Positions 7,159 to 16,249 of a DNA stretch of 51,014 nucleotides are shown here, in pieces (the first letter of the stretch is position 1; every line of letters starts with the position of its first letter). The translations under genes and the position numbers were made by a program. Origin of the DNA: Scytonematopsis contorta HA4267-MV1 (GTDB taxonomy: Bacteria; Cyanobacteriota; Cyanobacteriia; Cyanobacteriales; Nostocaceae); assembly GCA_019359035.1 (NCBI GenBank), contig JAHHIC010000090.1, positions 1 through 51,014 on the forward strand, given 5' to 3'. The notes under the pieces were generated by a model that saw only the letters and a list, made by a program, of their open reading frames with translations, was not told the DNA's origin and did no database searches.

Positions 7159-7749
7159 TTATCGATATTGATTAGCGCGGATATTTTTTTCAGCTAACGT
7201 GACAGTCTCCATAATTCTTTTTGCGCGAGTTTCAGGACGTTTCGCATTTTGTATCCACTCCAAAATACCACGTTTAACAGAACGGGGAAACGCTTCAAAA
7301 TACTTTAACGCTGCTTGGTTTTCATTTAACAACAACAGCAAATCATCAGGAATCACCAAATTTTCGACATCATCCAAAGCAGTCCAAGTACCAGTTGTTT
7401 TCGCAAGCGTAATCATTTCCAAACCAGCATCGGTCATCAACCCTTCAGAAATCAATCGCTCAACTTTTATCTTATTTACCTTACTCCAATTACTTTTAGG
7501 ATTACGCTTAGAGAAAAACTGAAAATAACTTTCCTCATCACGTTTATTAGGCTTACTATCAATCCATCCAAAACACAAAGCCTCATCAACAGCCTCGTCA
7601 TAATACACGCTAGGCGTTTCGCTTTCCTTTCTGTAAATAATCAGCCAAACACATTTTTCTGTTTGATGATATTCCATCAACCACCGACGCCATTCATCTC
7701 GACTTTTTGCGTGAAATGTTATAACCCCATCTTTATCTTCCCGCTTCAT
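7159..7749 (-). CDS. YdeI/OmpD-associated family protein
   Basis: A 196-aa protein with the N-terminal YdeI-like region (WRRWLMEYHQTEKCVWLIIYRK, DEALCFGWIDSKPNKRD, FFSKRNPKSNWSKVNK) and a C-terminal OmdA-type region (LNENQAALKYFEAFPRSVKRGILEWIQNAK, TRAKRI). Length and both motifs are normal for the family. Members are linked to bacteriocin or stress protection in some bacteria, but the biochemical function is unknown. The ATG start gives MKREDKDGVITFHAKSRDEW. It stands 69 bp upstream of the VOC-gene stop on the same strand but with no obvious functional link. Confidence 0.85.
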   Translation of the reverse strand: MKREDKDGVITFHAKSRDEWRRWLMEYHQTEKCVWLIIYRKESETPSVYYDEAVDEALCFGWIDSKPNKRDEESYFQFFSKRNPKSNWSKVNKIKVERLISEGLMTDAGLEMITLAKTTGTWTALDDVENLVIPDDLLLLLNENQAALKYFEAFPRSVKRGILEWIQNAKRPETRAKRIMETVTLAEKNIRANQYR

Positions 7750-7818
7750 AAAATTTCTACTAACTTCGCAATTGCAATACCCATCAATATTAATTTTTCT
7801 AGTTAATTAAAAGTGTAA

Positions 7819-8205
7819 TTACTCAGGTGTATGACACACAGCCTCAATATTATGACCATCAAAATCCAAAACAAAAGCACCATAGTAGTTTGGATGGTAA
7901 TGAGTTCGCAATCCCGGAGCACCATTGTCCCGACCACCAGCAGTCATCGCAGCTTCGTAGAAAGCATTAACTTGTTCACGAGAAGAAGCTCGAAAAGCAA
8001 CATGAATTCGTGGAGTATTTACTTCTCCCTCACCAACCCAAAAATCTGCTTCTCCATCTATACCAAAGCCAGCAACAGGACCAAATTCGTTCAATAATTC
8101 ATACCCAAGTGGAGCCAAAGCCGCAATATAAAACTTCTTACTTTCCGAGAAATTACTAACATTAATTCCCATATGGTCAATCATAATTTTACTTGAATGC
8201 ACCAA
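7819..8205 (-). CDS. VOC-family (glyoxalase-like) protein
   Basis: A 128-aa single vicinal-oxygen-chelate domain: MIDHMGINVSNFSESKKFYIAAL at the N-terminus, the central FWVGEGE..PRIHVAFRASSREQVNAFYEAAM, and the C-terminal YGAFVLDFDGHNIEAVCH. Conserved His and Glu positions (IDHMGIN, HVAF, NIEAVCH) suit metal binding. Related proteins are annotated as glyoxalase, bleomycin resistance or lyase-like; the substrate is unknown. The start may be MIDHMG a few codons downstream (ATG) rather than MVHSSKIM. Confidence 0.85.
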   Translation of the reverse strand: MVHSSKIMIDHMGINVSNFSESKKFYIAALAPLGYELLNEFGPVAGFGIDGEADFWVGEGEVNTPRIHVAFRASSREQVNAFYEAAMTAGGRDNGAPGLRTHYHPNYYGAFVLDFDGHNIEAVCHTPE

Positions 8206-8260
8206 CTGTTATTATAACATTTCTAAATTAAGTAACATACAAATTATAATTAGTTAAAAT

Positions 8261-8288
8261 CTTGTGGGGTGGGCATCCCTGCCCGCCC
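8261..8288 (-). repeat. GGGCGGGCAAGG-type hairpin repeat, copy 2
   Basis: Reverse-orientation copy (CTTGTGGGGTGGGCATCCCT then GCCCGCCC). On the minus strand its 5' flank reads three imperfect 8-bp units (ATACAGG, ATACAAG, AATACAGGG), so it may carry a short version of the tandem array seen at other copies. Confidence 0.85.
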
Positions 8289-8327
8289 TGTATTCTTGTA
8301 TCCTGTATTTTTCACTATACCAAAACT

Positions 8328-9347
8328 TTAACTAACAGCCCCCTCCAACATTGTTATAGTCCCCATATCAGCATCAATTTCCACATCCACACCAACAGGC
8401 ATAGTAAACTTATCCTTAATATGACCAACCATAGAACCATACCAAGCAGGGATATTCAAAGGTTTAATATGTTCCGATAAAACCTGCATCAAACTAAAAG
8501 TAGGTTCATCCCCAGGCTTACAATTAGTGCATTGAGCAAATATAAACCCAGACATACGAGCAAGAACACCAGCATTTCTTAACTGTATCAACATCCTGTC
8601 TATCTTATAAACATCCTCCCCAATATCTTCCAAAAATAAAATATTGCCGTTCCAAGAAGGTAAATAAGGAGAACCAATCATCGCAGCCAAAACCGACAAA
8701 TTACCACCAACAAGTTTACCCCTAGCCTTTCCCGAAGAAATTACTTCCCTTTTCCCCTCATTATTATTGACATTTTGCATTACCACATTTTCGCCATTAA
8801 ACAGCACACGCTTAAAATAATCCACAGTAAAATCATTCCAAGTCGAAGTAGCCACAGCACCATGAAAAGTGACAACTCGACTGCGAGCATAAATAGCCAA
8901 TAACAAAGAAGTAATATCGCTATAACCTAAAATAATTTTTGGGTGAGAACGAATTTGCGAATAATTAAGTAAATGTAAAATGCGATTACAACCCCAACCA
9001 CCACGCATAGCAATAATCGCTTTAACCGACTTATCTCTAAACATATTATTTACATCTTGAGCACGGTCAATATCCTTACCAGCTAAATAACCATAACGGT
9101 CTAAAACATGCGTACCCAATTTAACTTTAAGCCCCAACGCAGCCAAAGTTTTTTTCGCGTTTTCAACATCCTCTGCATCAACTATACCCGCAGGACTAAT
9201 TAATCCCACCGTATCACCAACTTGCAAACGAGGTGGCTTCAGGATAACTTGAGGACTGGGTTTAGCTTCAACAGATAAAAGTGGTAGCTGACTCGCAATA
9301 GTAGCTAATCCACAATACTTAATAAATTTTCGGCGATTGATGCTCAT
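8328..9347 (-). CDS. LD-carboxypeptidase (peptidase S66) with twin-arginine signal
   Basis: A 339-aa protein from the second ATG (MSINRRKFIKYCG), preferred because it places the twin-arginine motif RRKFIK at the N-terminus of a signal peptide (hydrophobic GLATIASQLPLL, then VEAK). S66 serine peptidases cleave the L,D bond between diaminopimelate and the terminal D-Ala of muropeptide tetrapeptides during wall recycling. The nucleophile Ser is in IILGYSDITSLL, the Glu in ILFLEDIGEDVYKIDRML and the His in MVGHIKDKFTMPVG. Export is unusual for the cytoplasmic enzyme of enteric bacteria but common among related bacterial S66 proteins. It stands alone. Confidence 0.88.
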   Translation of the reverse strand: MSINRRKFIKYCGLATIASQLPLLSVEAKPSPQVILKPPRLQVGDTVGLISPAGIVDAEDVENAKKTLAALGLKVKLGTHVLDRYGYLAGKDIDRAQDVNNMFRDKSVKAIIAMRGGWGCNRILHLLNYSQIRSHPKIILGYSDITSLLLAIYARSRVVTFHGAVATSTWNDFTVDYFKRVLFNGENVVMQNVNNNEGKREVISSGKARGKLVGGNLSVLAAMIGSPYLPSWNGNILFLEDIGEDVYKIDRMLIQLRNAGVLARMSGFIFAQCTNCKPGDEPTFSLMQVLSEHIKPLNIPAWYGSMVGHIKDKFTMPVGVDVEIDADMGTITMLEGAVS

Positions 9348-9572
9348 TGGCAACAGATAAATAATCAATGATTATGACATTCTTTCCAAATCAGGAAATT
9401 AAGTTTTTTATAAAGACCTTTTTTAATGTAAAGCCATTTGCTATTGTGACAATAGCCTTTTATATATGACTCCCACATGTAAACTCAACATTAAATTATA
9501 TAGTGCTTTTGTAACGATTTATTAACTGACTGTTTGCAAACTTCTACAAGAAAATAACCTTAGGATAAAACA

Positions 9573-9878
9573 ATGTCAAGCAAGAAAAGTCATCAGCAAA
9601 ATCAGAAAAAACTGCAACAAATATTTACTTTACAAGCCCAAAACACAATATTAGATAGAGAAAAAAAATTCTTGTATTTTAAAGAAGAATTTCGCATCAA
9701 CAAGCATCACCAAAACTCTTTACCAAAAAATAAATCTGCTTCCGCAACCACTACCATATTAATCCTTCTTATATTCGCAACAATTTTAAACTTTGGGACT
9801 TGTTATTTCGCAGGAGAAATCGCTCAATTTTTCCGCGATTACTCCAGGTATTCCGTTAAAGAAACACTAATAAAATAA
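9573..9878 (+). CDS. Hypothetical single-pass membrane protein
   Basis: A 101-aa frame with GGAT a few bases before ATG. The first 55 residues are rich in Lys, Gln and His; a hydrophobic segment TTTILILLIFATILNFGTCY (about 60-80) is followed by a short charged tail. I recognise no family. The topology resembles small cyanobacterial membrane-anchored proteins. It lies between genes on the opposite strand, so it is probably transcribed alone. Confidence 0.5.
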   Translation: MSSKKSHQQNQKKLQQIFTLQAQNTILDREKKFLYFKEEFRINKHHQNSLPKNKSASATTTILILLIFATILNFGTCYFAGEIAQFFRDYSRYSVKETLIK

Positions 9879-9962
9879 AACCAGTCACCATGAACATCTA
9901 AATATACAGGCAACGGAAGAGGTTTTAATTACCGACTATAGGGGGGTGAGGTCTTATTTGTT

Positions 9963-10607
9963 TTAGTTTTTTTTCAGCAATTCCTGCTTTACCCAAGTAC
10001 GAAATTCACGAATCATTGCAATTTCACCGATATTAAAACTTGCGGTTATAAATTTAGGTATTTCGTCTGTTAGAGATAAATTTGCGAAAGTCGGTGAATT
10101 ATTGCACGGAAAATATTTATCCCCACGCAGTTGATATATTAGCATTACAGGTTCGTCATAACGCCATACTTCTGGAACACCTAATGCCTGATATATTGAT
10201 AATCTATCAACCGAAGAACTAGTGTAATCTACTTCAATAACTAAATCCGGTGGTGGGTCTAACGTTAAATCAAGAGTTTTTCTAGTACGCATAATTGGTT
10301 CATTCGCGATATAAAATCCAGAGTCTGGTTCAACACCACGTTTTATATCTTCGCGCTTACAAGTTGTCGAACCAATACTTTTGATGTTAAGGCTAAGCTC
10401 TTCTGCTAATGTATCAATCAACTTTTCTATTAATCTTTTGTTATGCTCATGCGGCATTAACGGAGTCATAATTTCCAAAGCTTCTCCATCATAAGCAACA
10501 CGAGTAATACGATTATCACCCATTTCTATCAGAATTGTTTCAAAAGTGTCCCAAGATATATTAGGTAATATAACCCGCTGCGAAATCGGAGTCCTTGTTG
10601 TCACCAT
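9963..10607 (-). CDS. Uma2-family (DUF820) putative nuclease
   Basis: A 214-aa protein of the PD-(D/E)XK-like Uma2 family, greatly expanded in cyanobacteria. Visible features are EIMTPLMPHEHNKRLIEKLI, RGVEPDSGFYIANE, the catalytic-type PPDLVIEVDYTSSSVDRLSIYQALGVPEVWRYD and a C-terminal REFRTWVKQELL. The D..EVD core fits the family's predicted active site. Biological role unknown. Start MVTTRTPISQRV fits the usual family N-terminus. Confidence 0.9.
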   Translation of the reverse strand: MVTTRTPISQRVILPNISWDTFETILIEMGDNRITRVAYDGEALEIMTPLMPHEHNKRLIEKLIDTLAEELSLNIKSIGSTTCKREDIKRGVEPDSGFYIANEPIMRTRKTLDLTLDPPPDLVIEVDYTSSSVDRLSIYQALGVPEVWRYDEPVMLIYQLRGDKYFPCNNSPTFANLSLTDEIPKFITASFNIGEIAMIREFRTWVKQELLKKN

Positions 10608-10758
10608 AAGTTTTGATTTTACCCCATTTAATCAATCATATAGCAGAAGCACAGAGACCTAGCCCCCTTCGTTCCACTTTACCTTATTAAGAGTAAGAGA
10701 ATTCTGGCATGAAAGCCTCTCTCTGTTGTAGAAAGAGGTTTAGAGAGGGGTGATTATT

Positions 10759-12003
10759 TCACAAATTACTTAAATCTTGAGGATGTCCACACACCTTACA
10801 ATGAGGCAAATACTTATAAGTAAGATTATGACAATTTGGGCACTCAATATATTGATAATATCCACAGTGAGGGCAATAAGCATCATTAGACCCAATTTTT
10901 CGAGCACAATTAATACAACGTGACTTTTGAACTCTATTCGCAGCCTGAACTTTAGAATTAAAGATAACTTTTTGGAGAAACTTGATAACACCAAAACCAA
11001 ACAGTGGAATCAGCAAGATATAAACATAACTAATAAGGAAAAGTAACCCACCAAAAAGAGCATTAAAGACATTAATTAAAAATTCAAGTATTACACCAAA
11101 ACGCAAAAACTCAAAAACCTTGAGAACCAACGGGATAAAAAAGATAACCAGCAAATGCCAGCTAATCAGAGAAATTAGTCCATATCCTCGTCGTTGAGCA
11201 AAATTATAAACTGACAACGCAACAAGAATTAACGGAACTAGAAAAAGCGATTGAAAAGCAAATTGAATACTAGGATACCAAAAATCAGCCCTTTTATAAC
11301 CTGCTTCAACTGGTTTAAATTGCCCATTATCCTTAACAAAATTGAGAAAATTAGAGCTTTCCGGTTTGGTAACTAATTGATTTTTGAGATTAGAAATATC
11401 CTGATTAAGAGTAGCAATATTACGAGAATTTCGGTCTAACTCTTGCTTCGCTTTTTCCGCACTCACAGCATTAATTGACTGCTGGTTTTTTTGTCCAGCA
11501 ATTTTTTCTAAAAGCGTGGAATCATATTGAGTGCGAATATTACGATTAGTTTGTTCCAGCTTACCAATTTGCGATTGTTTCTGGTCAATTGTTTTTATAG
11601 TTTGACGATTTTCTGAATTGTAAATTTTATCTTTGTATTCAGCATACTTCAGACACACTTCAGAAACTTTACCCAGATGTCCCCTTTGCTGTTGTAGATA
11701 ATCTTGCTGCAATGATGGTGCAGTATCAAATTGTAAAGATGACTTGACTATTTCATAATCTTTATCTTTATTGGTCTTCGCTTGATAACCTTTCCATTCA
11801 GAATAACAAGGATAAGCTTGGGAAGGGCTGAGATGCCATGTACTAATATCATCCAGTCCAGTAAAAACATTAACCAGTATAAAAATATCAATAAAAATAA
11901 TAACAATCAAACTCACCTTATTCAGAGGCTCATTATTGATTGTCCCTGACCGACTCAAAAACTCTCTCCAAAGACGACGAATTCTGGCAAACATAATAAT
12001 CAA
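10759..12003 (-). CDS. Membrane protein with coiled coil and C-terminal zinc ribbons
   Basis: A 414-aa protein: a transmembrane segment near residues 29-47 (VSLIVIIFIDIFILVNVFTG), an extracytoplasmic part with a long Gln-rich coiled coil (about 125-215), three further hydrophobic segments (about 240-350), and a C-terminal tail with two zinc-ribbon-like knuckles (CINCARKIGSNDAYCPHCG and CPNCHNLTYKYLPHCKVCG). No family name comes to mind and the function is unknown. The double C-x2-C ribbon is typical of cytoplasmic tails that bind nucleic acid or act as structural clamps. ATG 12003 or the nearby MFARIRRLW (11994) could be the start. Confidence 0.75.
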   Translation of the reverse strand: MIIMFARIRRLWREFLSRSGTINNEPLNKVSLIVIIFIDIFILVNVFTGLDDISTWHLSPSQAYPCYSEWKGYQAKTNKDKDYEIVKSSLQFDTAPSLQQDYLQQQRGHLGKVSEVCLKYAEYKDKIYNSENRQTIKTIDQKQSQIGKLEQTNRNIRTQYDSTLLEKIAGQKNQQSINAVSAEKAKQELDRNSRNIATLNQDISNLKNQLVTKPESSNFLNFVKDNGQFKPVEAGYKRADFWYPSIQFAFQSLFLVPLILVALSVYNFAQRRGYGLISLISWHLLVIFFIPLVLKVFEFLRFGVILEFLINVFNALFGGLLFLISYVYILLIPLFGFGVIKFLQKVIFNSKVQAANRVQKSRCINCARKIGSNDAYCPHCGYYQYIECPNCHNLTYKYLPHCKVCGHPQDLSNL

Positions 12004-12097
12004 TTAGCAATTAGCCATTTAGGAATCAACAATAATTACCCGATTCTACTGTAATATTTAGTGAGTTATCAGGAAAAAAAGCCGCTACTAGTAAAAT

Positions 12098-12457
12098 ATG
12101 GCTCCTAAACGCTTAATAATTGAAATGGGAATGGGTATAGACCAACACGGACAAGACCCAACAGTCGCAGCATCCCGTGCAGTCAGGAACGCCATCGCAC
12201 ATAATGCTTTACCAGGAGTTTGGGAAGTCGCAGGTTTAAGCCATCCAAACGAAATGATTGTGGAAGTTCAAGTCGCAGTTCCCTATCCAGAGCAAGTCAG
12301 AGAGCAGGAAGTTTTAGCAGTATTACCATTTGGTCGCAAAACCCTCAAAGTTGAATCTGGGGGAATGGTGGTTCAGGGAAAAGCGATTCCAGAATTAAAC
12401 GATAAAAATGACGAAATGTTAATAGCTGTTGCGTCGGTTACTGTTTTAGTTGAATAA
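12098..12457 (+). CDS. Lin0512-family protein
   Basis: A 119-aa protein with the family's hallmark IEMGMGIDQHGQDPT near the N-terminus, AVRNAIAHNALPGVWEV and a C-terminal IAVASVTVLVE. The family is widespread and forms small ring-like assemblies with no settled function. Length is normal. It is followed directly by a strong hairpin terminator. Confidence 0.9.
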   Translation: MAPKRLIIEMGMGIDQHGQDPTVAASRAVRNAIAHNALPGVWEVAGLSHPNEMIVEVQVAVPYPEQVREQEVLAVLPFGRKTLKVESGGMVVQGKAIPELNDKNDEMLIAVASVTVLVE

Positions 12458-12468
12458 AAAAAAGACCT

Positions 12469-12532
12469 AACCCCCCTTCCCCCCTTCCCTACGTTCGCGT
12501 AGCGTGCCGCTTCGGCATGGGAAGGGGGGTTA
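12469..12532. terminator. Long bidirectional hairpin terminator
   Basis: AACCCCCCTTCCC pairs with GGGAAGGGGGGTT (13 bp), with a second small hairpin in the loop (CGCGTAGCGTGCCGCTTCGGC). It lies between the plus-strand Lin0512 gene and the minus-strand 37-aa gene, so it could end both transcripts. The CGTAGCGTGCCG core is itself a dispersed cyanobacterial repeat type. Confidence 0.65.
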
Positions 12533-12574
12533 AAAGCGTCTCGTTCATCTCTACGGAAGAGATAATGGAGAAAT

Positions 12575-12688
12575 TCATTTCTTTTTCTTTGTAGTTAGAA
12601 CACCAGTAAACATCATCAGCATCCCCCCGATAAAAACAGTAATCGCTAACCCCACAGCCACCAAATCTAACACATTAGTATTTTCCAT
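12575..12688 (-). CDS. 37-aa single-pass membrane peptide
   Basis: Too short for usual ORF calling, but well formed: AAGGTG lies 8 bp before ATG, and the frame reads MENTNVLDLVAVGLAI followed by TVFIGGMLMMFTGVLTTKKKK and TGA. It is a single transmembrane helix with an acidic N-terminus and a Lys4 tail, i.e. N-out/C-in by the positive-inside rule. Size and design match the low-mass subunits of photosystem, cytochrome b6f or NDH complexes, but it does not match PetN, PetM, PsbM, PsbN or Psb30 as I remember them. Function unknown. Confidence 0.6.
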   Translation of the reverse strand: MENTNVLDLVAVGLAITVFIGGMLMMFTGVLTTKKKK

Positions 12689-12875
12689 AATCAATCACCT
12701 TATTGAAAAAACGTTCTTACCTAAGATTTTTACGAAAAGTATTTGTTTATAGACCACAGCTTATAGGACAAAGGAGAAAGAAACCTTTTATCCGAGTAAA
12801 AGGAGTTCAATTGCGAATTGCGAATTGTTTATTTCTCCCCTTCCCAAATATTTACAAAACATTTAACAAAAATTA

Positions 12876-14012
12876 TTAAAAATCGACCCCCCGCTTAAGC
12901 TCTACCCCATGATTAGCATAATGCTTGTGGCAGTAAACTTCAGAATGCACGGTAGCCAAATCAAAATACCCCGGTTGATTTTGACAACGACCCGTGATGA
13001 TAATTTCCGTATCGCGAGGCTTTCTGAGTAAAGCTTGCACAATTGGTTCCACTGGTAACAATTCCAAATCAACCGTTGGGTTAAGTTCATCCAAAATTAT
13101 AGTTTTGTACAACCCTGAGGCTATAGCAGTCTTAGCAATCTCCCAACCGCGCTCAGCTTCCACGTAATCCAACTCCTGCCGAGAATTTCGCCAAACAATA
13201 GCATCGCGTCCACAACGTTGGTGGTCAACCACATCAGGGTAGGAATTTTGCAAAGCCGCAATAGCCGCATCTTCCGTATAACCACTACCTCCTTTCAGCC
13301 ACTGCATAATTAATACACGGGTAGAACCAGGGTGATTAATACCCCGACCAATTGCTTTTAAAGCTTTCCCCAAAGCACTAGTAGACTTACCTTTGCCCCC
13401 ACCAGTATAAATTTCAATACCGTCCATACCCTGCATTTTTGCCATAGGGTGGTGTTGAGGTTTCATTTCTGAGTGTAGGTCAGCAATATCAAGTAACTTT
13501 TGTGGCGCACCTCGTCCAGTAGCGATAATTTCCAAATCATCAGGCTTATTTTTCAAAGTATTCACCACCTCATCCACAGGTAGCAAACCTAAATCGAGTA
13601 CCGGATTGAGTTCATCCAAAACAACAACCGAGTACAACTGTGATGCAATAGCACCCTTAGCCACATCCCAACCTCGCAAAGCCTCAGCACGGTCAAACGC
13701 AGTAATTCCATCAGCACCAAAATATTCAGCCCTACCAGTTCTCACCTGGTCAATCAAATGAGGGAATCCCCGTTGTAAAGCAGTAATAGCCCCATCCTCA
13801 TCATAATCACGTTCCGGGCCCTTAAGAAAACGCAGCAGCAAAACGCGGTTCTGATTTTCTGGAGCATTTATCCCCAAACCAATAGAACGTAAAACTACCC
13901 CTAAAGCCGCTTGAGATTTGCCTTTTCCTGCGCCATCATAAACATGAATTTGACCAGTCACACGTTCTTGCCGCACTTGGGCAGTGCGAATACCAATACC
14001 GTTCCTTGTCAT
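12876..14012 (-). CDS. Tandem CobO/BtuR-like P-loop protein
   Basis: A 378-aa protein made of two homologous cob(I)alamin adenosyltransferase-type domains. Domain 1 (about 18-185) has the P-loop DGAGKGKSQAA and VVVLDELNPVLDLGLL. Domain 2 (about 195-378) has TGGGKGKSTSA and IILDELNPTVDLELL, and each ends with an ATGRG or ITGRC segment. Single-domain CobO (about 200 aa) transfers adenosyl from ATP to corrinoids in B12 synthesis or salvage. Both P-loops and both DELN motifs are intact, so both halves may bind ATP. It is an isolated gene, with no cob neighbours. Whether it adenosylates cobalamin is inference from the family. Confidence 0.8.
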   Translation of the reverse strand: MTRNGIGIRTAQVRQERVTGQIHVYDGAGKGKSQAALGVVLRSIGLGINAPENQNRVLLLRFLKGPERDYDEDGAITALQRGFPHLIDQVRTGRAEYFGADGITAFDRAEALRGWDVAKGAIASQLYSVVVLDELNPVLDLGLLPVDEVVNTLKNKPDDLEIIATGRGAPQKLLDIADLHSEMKPQHHPMAKMQGMDGIEIYTGGGKGKSTSALGKALKAIGRGINHPGSTRVLIMQWLKGGSGYTEDAAIAALQNSYPDVVDHQRCGRDAIVWRNSRQELDYVEAERGWEIAKTAIASGLYKTIILDELNPTVDLELLPVEPIVQALLRKPRDTEIIITGRCQNQPGYFDLATVHSEVYCHKHYANHGVELKRGVDF

Positions 14013-14054
14013 CTAAAAATCTCCAGCAGTCCCAGTCTTTTATCTTACCGGAGA

Positions 14055-14221
14055 AAGGGGGAGTGGGGAGTGGGGAGTGGGGAGTGGGGGGAGGGGGAGA
14101 GGGGGGGAGTGGGGAAAAACGGGAACTAAGTTAAAATAACCCAGTACTCCGTAGTCTCTTATATGACCAAACCCCAATTCCCCACTTCCTACTCCCAATT
14201 CCCCACTCCCCACTCCCCATA
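14055..14221. repeat. Inverted arrays of GGGGAGT heptanucleotide repeats
   Basis: GAGTGGGGAGTGGGG-type heptamers (14058-14115) face CCCCACTCCCCACTCCCC-type heptamers (14168-14219) across about 50 bp, so the two arms can pair in a long G:C-rich hairpin. These are classical cyanobacterial STRRs. They occupy most of the 327-bp gap upstream of fraC; no other feature is seen there. Confidence 0.85.
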
Positions 14222-14340
14222 AATGAAAATACCTTAACAAAAACATGGCAAAAGACTCGAAGGATGAGATAATTTCCCCGAACACCTTCTAAAATGAGTA
14301 CGAAAATTTCCCACATCGCAATATAATTACTGCCACAGCT

Positions 14341-14874
14341 ATGTTTGAATTACCTACCCTGCCTTCATCGTTTCCCCTAGGGGCTATACTGTTTAATTTC
14401 TTGTTTTTCTTGGTCGCAATACCTACTGAGGCGTTTTTGTTAAATAATCGACTTCGATTTGACAAAAAAACCAGTATGTTCTATGCAATTTGTATCAATC
14501 TGTTCTCTGGTGTCATTGGCTGGACAATATTTTTCTTGATTGAACCTTCCTTACCAGTATATTGGAAATCCGAATTAATTAGTTACTTTTTCTTTAATCG
14601 TTTCATCAAGCCCGTAGAAACATCAATAATTTTACTGGGATTTATTATTTTCTTTGCCACATTTTTGCTGAAATTTTTACTTCTAAAAGTATTGCTAATA
14701 TCACTTAGTGACCCAGGTCAGAAAAAAGAAGAAGAACCAACCATCCAACGTTACTCCCGTCGGGCACGAAAGTTCAAATTGCAAAATACTAATCTAGTCA
14801 CAACTCTACTGATAGCTAATTCTGCTAGCTATAGTGCAATTGCGGCAATTTTATTGATTAGACCTTCACTTTGA
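14341..14874 (+). CDS. fraC: Filament integrity protein FraC
   Basis: A 177-aa integral membrane protein with hydrophobic segments near 11-34, 44-68, 95-122 and 150-172, matching the size and order of FraC of Anabaena (about 179 aa), with motifs FLFFLVAIPTEAFLLNNRL and a conserved C-terminal RRARKFKLQNTNLVTTLLIANSASYSAIA. FraC sits at the septa between cells with FraD and is needed for filament integrity and intercellular molecular exchange under nitrogen deprivation. It is followed on the same strand by fraD and fraE in the known gene order, which makes the identification firm. Upstream lies the G-rich repeat hairpin; no clear NtcA site was seen. Confidence 0.9.
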   Translation: MFELPTLPSSFPLGAILFNFLFFLVAIPTEAFLLNNRLRFDKKTSMFYAICINLFSGVIGWTIFFLIEPSLPVYWKSELISYFFFNRFIKPVETSIILLGFIIFFATFLLKFLLLKVLLISLSDPGQKKEEEPTIQRYSRRARKFKLQNTNLVTTLLIANSASYSAIAAILLIRPSL

Positions 14875-14971
14875 AAATCTAGTACCCATCAGGTACATTC
14901 AGTGAAATTATTTGTTGGTATGCAACAGAAAAATTAAATCTTTTACTTGGAATGGTAATAGAGAGGAAATA

Positions 14972-16039
14972 ATGTTTACTTTTACGAAAGATATATTCGG
15001 TGTATTCAAGATTTTTGATGATGTCTACAAGCGGCTAAAAAAAATATTAATTCCAGATAAAGCTTACTCGTGGCAAACATTAATTTACTTGAGTCTTTTT
15101 TCTTGGTTAATGTCTTCCTTCGCGGTTGGTGGAATCAAAGATATAATTGCCTTTTTTGGCTGGATATTTTTAATTGCCGGCACAGCTTGGTACACCACAG
15201 ATAAACCAATACTTGTACCCGGTACACCCATGCCAATTGGAGCTGTTATTACAGGAGGTTTAGTAAGTATTTTCGCTTTGGGACACAGAGAACCATTATC
15301 AGCAACAAATAATTTTTGGGAAGTACCAATAATTCCAGACGCAGTAGTTTTTTGGCCTACGATTTCGGCATTAATCACGGCAGTTCCAGAATTTTTTGAA
15401 GGAAGCGGTGTAGATGTCAAAACTCAACTTCCTAAAACAGAAATCCGTCAAAGGATGATAGTTTTGCTTGCTTGTTGTATGGTACTTAGCTGTTGGTTGA
15501 AATTATCGTTCGTTACAAATAATTGGTTAAAAGAGTACCCCAGCTTAGAAGCAGATAATCTTAATCGCAGTGGATTTGTTGCCAGAAGTCCAGAAGACGA
15601 GAAGGTACGCAGGATTCCTGCAAATGCCAAAGAAATCTTAGATAAATTGTCACCACAAGTTGAACGACAAATAACAGGTAGACGTTGGGCAGATGCAGAA
15701 AAATGGTTAATTGATGCACAAAAAAATGTGAGTATTTTGGGTAGAGACGTAATCAACAGAAACTTATCTGAATACGAAGAAAAAGAATTGTGGGATGTCA
15801 AAGCAGTTGTGGCAAATCCAAATCCTAAAAACAAAGATTCGTATAGATTAGATTTGCTAAGTGTTTGGGAAGGACCGACTTCCACGAACAAAAATTACTA
15901 CCTGCAAAAATCCTGTCGCATTTCTCCAGTCGCTAGAGCCGGCAAAAATTCCCCCAGACCTGAGGATAGAGTCGTCGTGGCAGAAATCGAGTGCGATCGC
16001 ATTAGCAAATTGAGAGAAGGATTACCACCAGCACAATAA
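14972..16039 (+). CDS. fraD: Septal junction protein FraD
   Basis: A 355-aa protein from ATG 14972 (GAGAGGAAATA upstream), preferred over GTG/ATG options 60 bp earlier. The N-terminal half has about five transmembrane segments (SWQTLIYLSLFSWLMSSFAV, IIAFFGWIFLIAGTAWYTT, GAVITGGLVSIFALG, MIVLLACCMVLSCWLKL); the C-terminal half (from about 200) is a soluble periplasmic domain. FraD is a component of septal junctions: its periplasmic part faces the septum, and it localises with FraC. It lies 97 bp downstream of fraC, so they are probably co-transcribed. Confidence 0.9.
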   Translation: MFTFTKDIFGVFKIFDDVYKRLKKILIPDKAYSWQTLIYLSLFSWLMSSFAVGGIKDIIAFFGWIFLIAGTAWYTTDKPILVPGTPMPIGAVITGGLVSIFALGHREPLSATNNFWEVPIIPDAVVFWPTISALITAVPEFFEGSGVDVKTQLPKTEIRQRMIVLLACCMVLSCWLKLSFVTNNWLKEYPSLEADNLNRSGFVARSPEDEKVRRIPANAKEILDKLSPQVERQITGRRWADAEKWLIDAQKNVSILGRDVINRNLSEYEEKELWDVKAVVANPNPKNKDSYRLDLLSVWEGPTSTNKNYYLQKSCRISPVARAGKNSPRPEDRVVVAEIECDRISKLREGLPPAQ

Positions 16040-16249
16040 ATAACCACACCCCGAATCCCCTCTCCATAAATCCCTTCACGCTTCGTGAGGGGTATTTCAG
16101 AGAACTTTAGGATTATTTAAAGACTTCTGTGGACACAGTAGATATAAAAGGAGGGGGCTACGAATTTTCAATACCCCTTACTAATCACAGCTTCCTGAGT
16201 TATAACTGATGATTGATGACAAAAAGAAATCATAAATAACTTAATAGCC

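Noticed and set aside
14040-14316. Minus-strand frames upstream of fraC
   Set aside because: They consist of GGGGAGT heptamer translations (Ser/Pro/Leu or Gly/Ser runs) with no real start signal.
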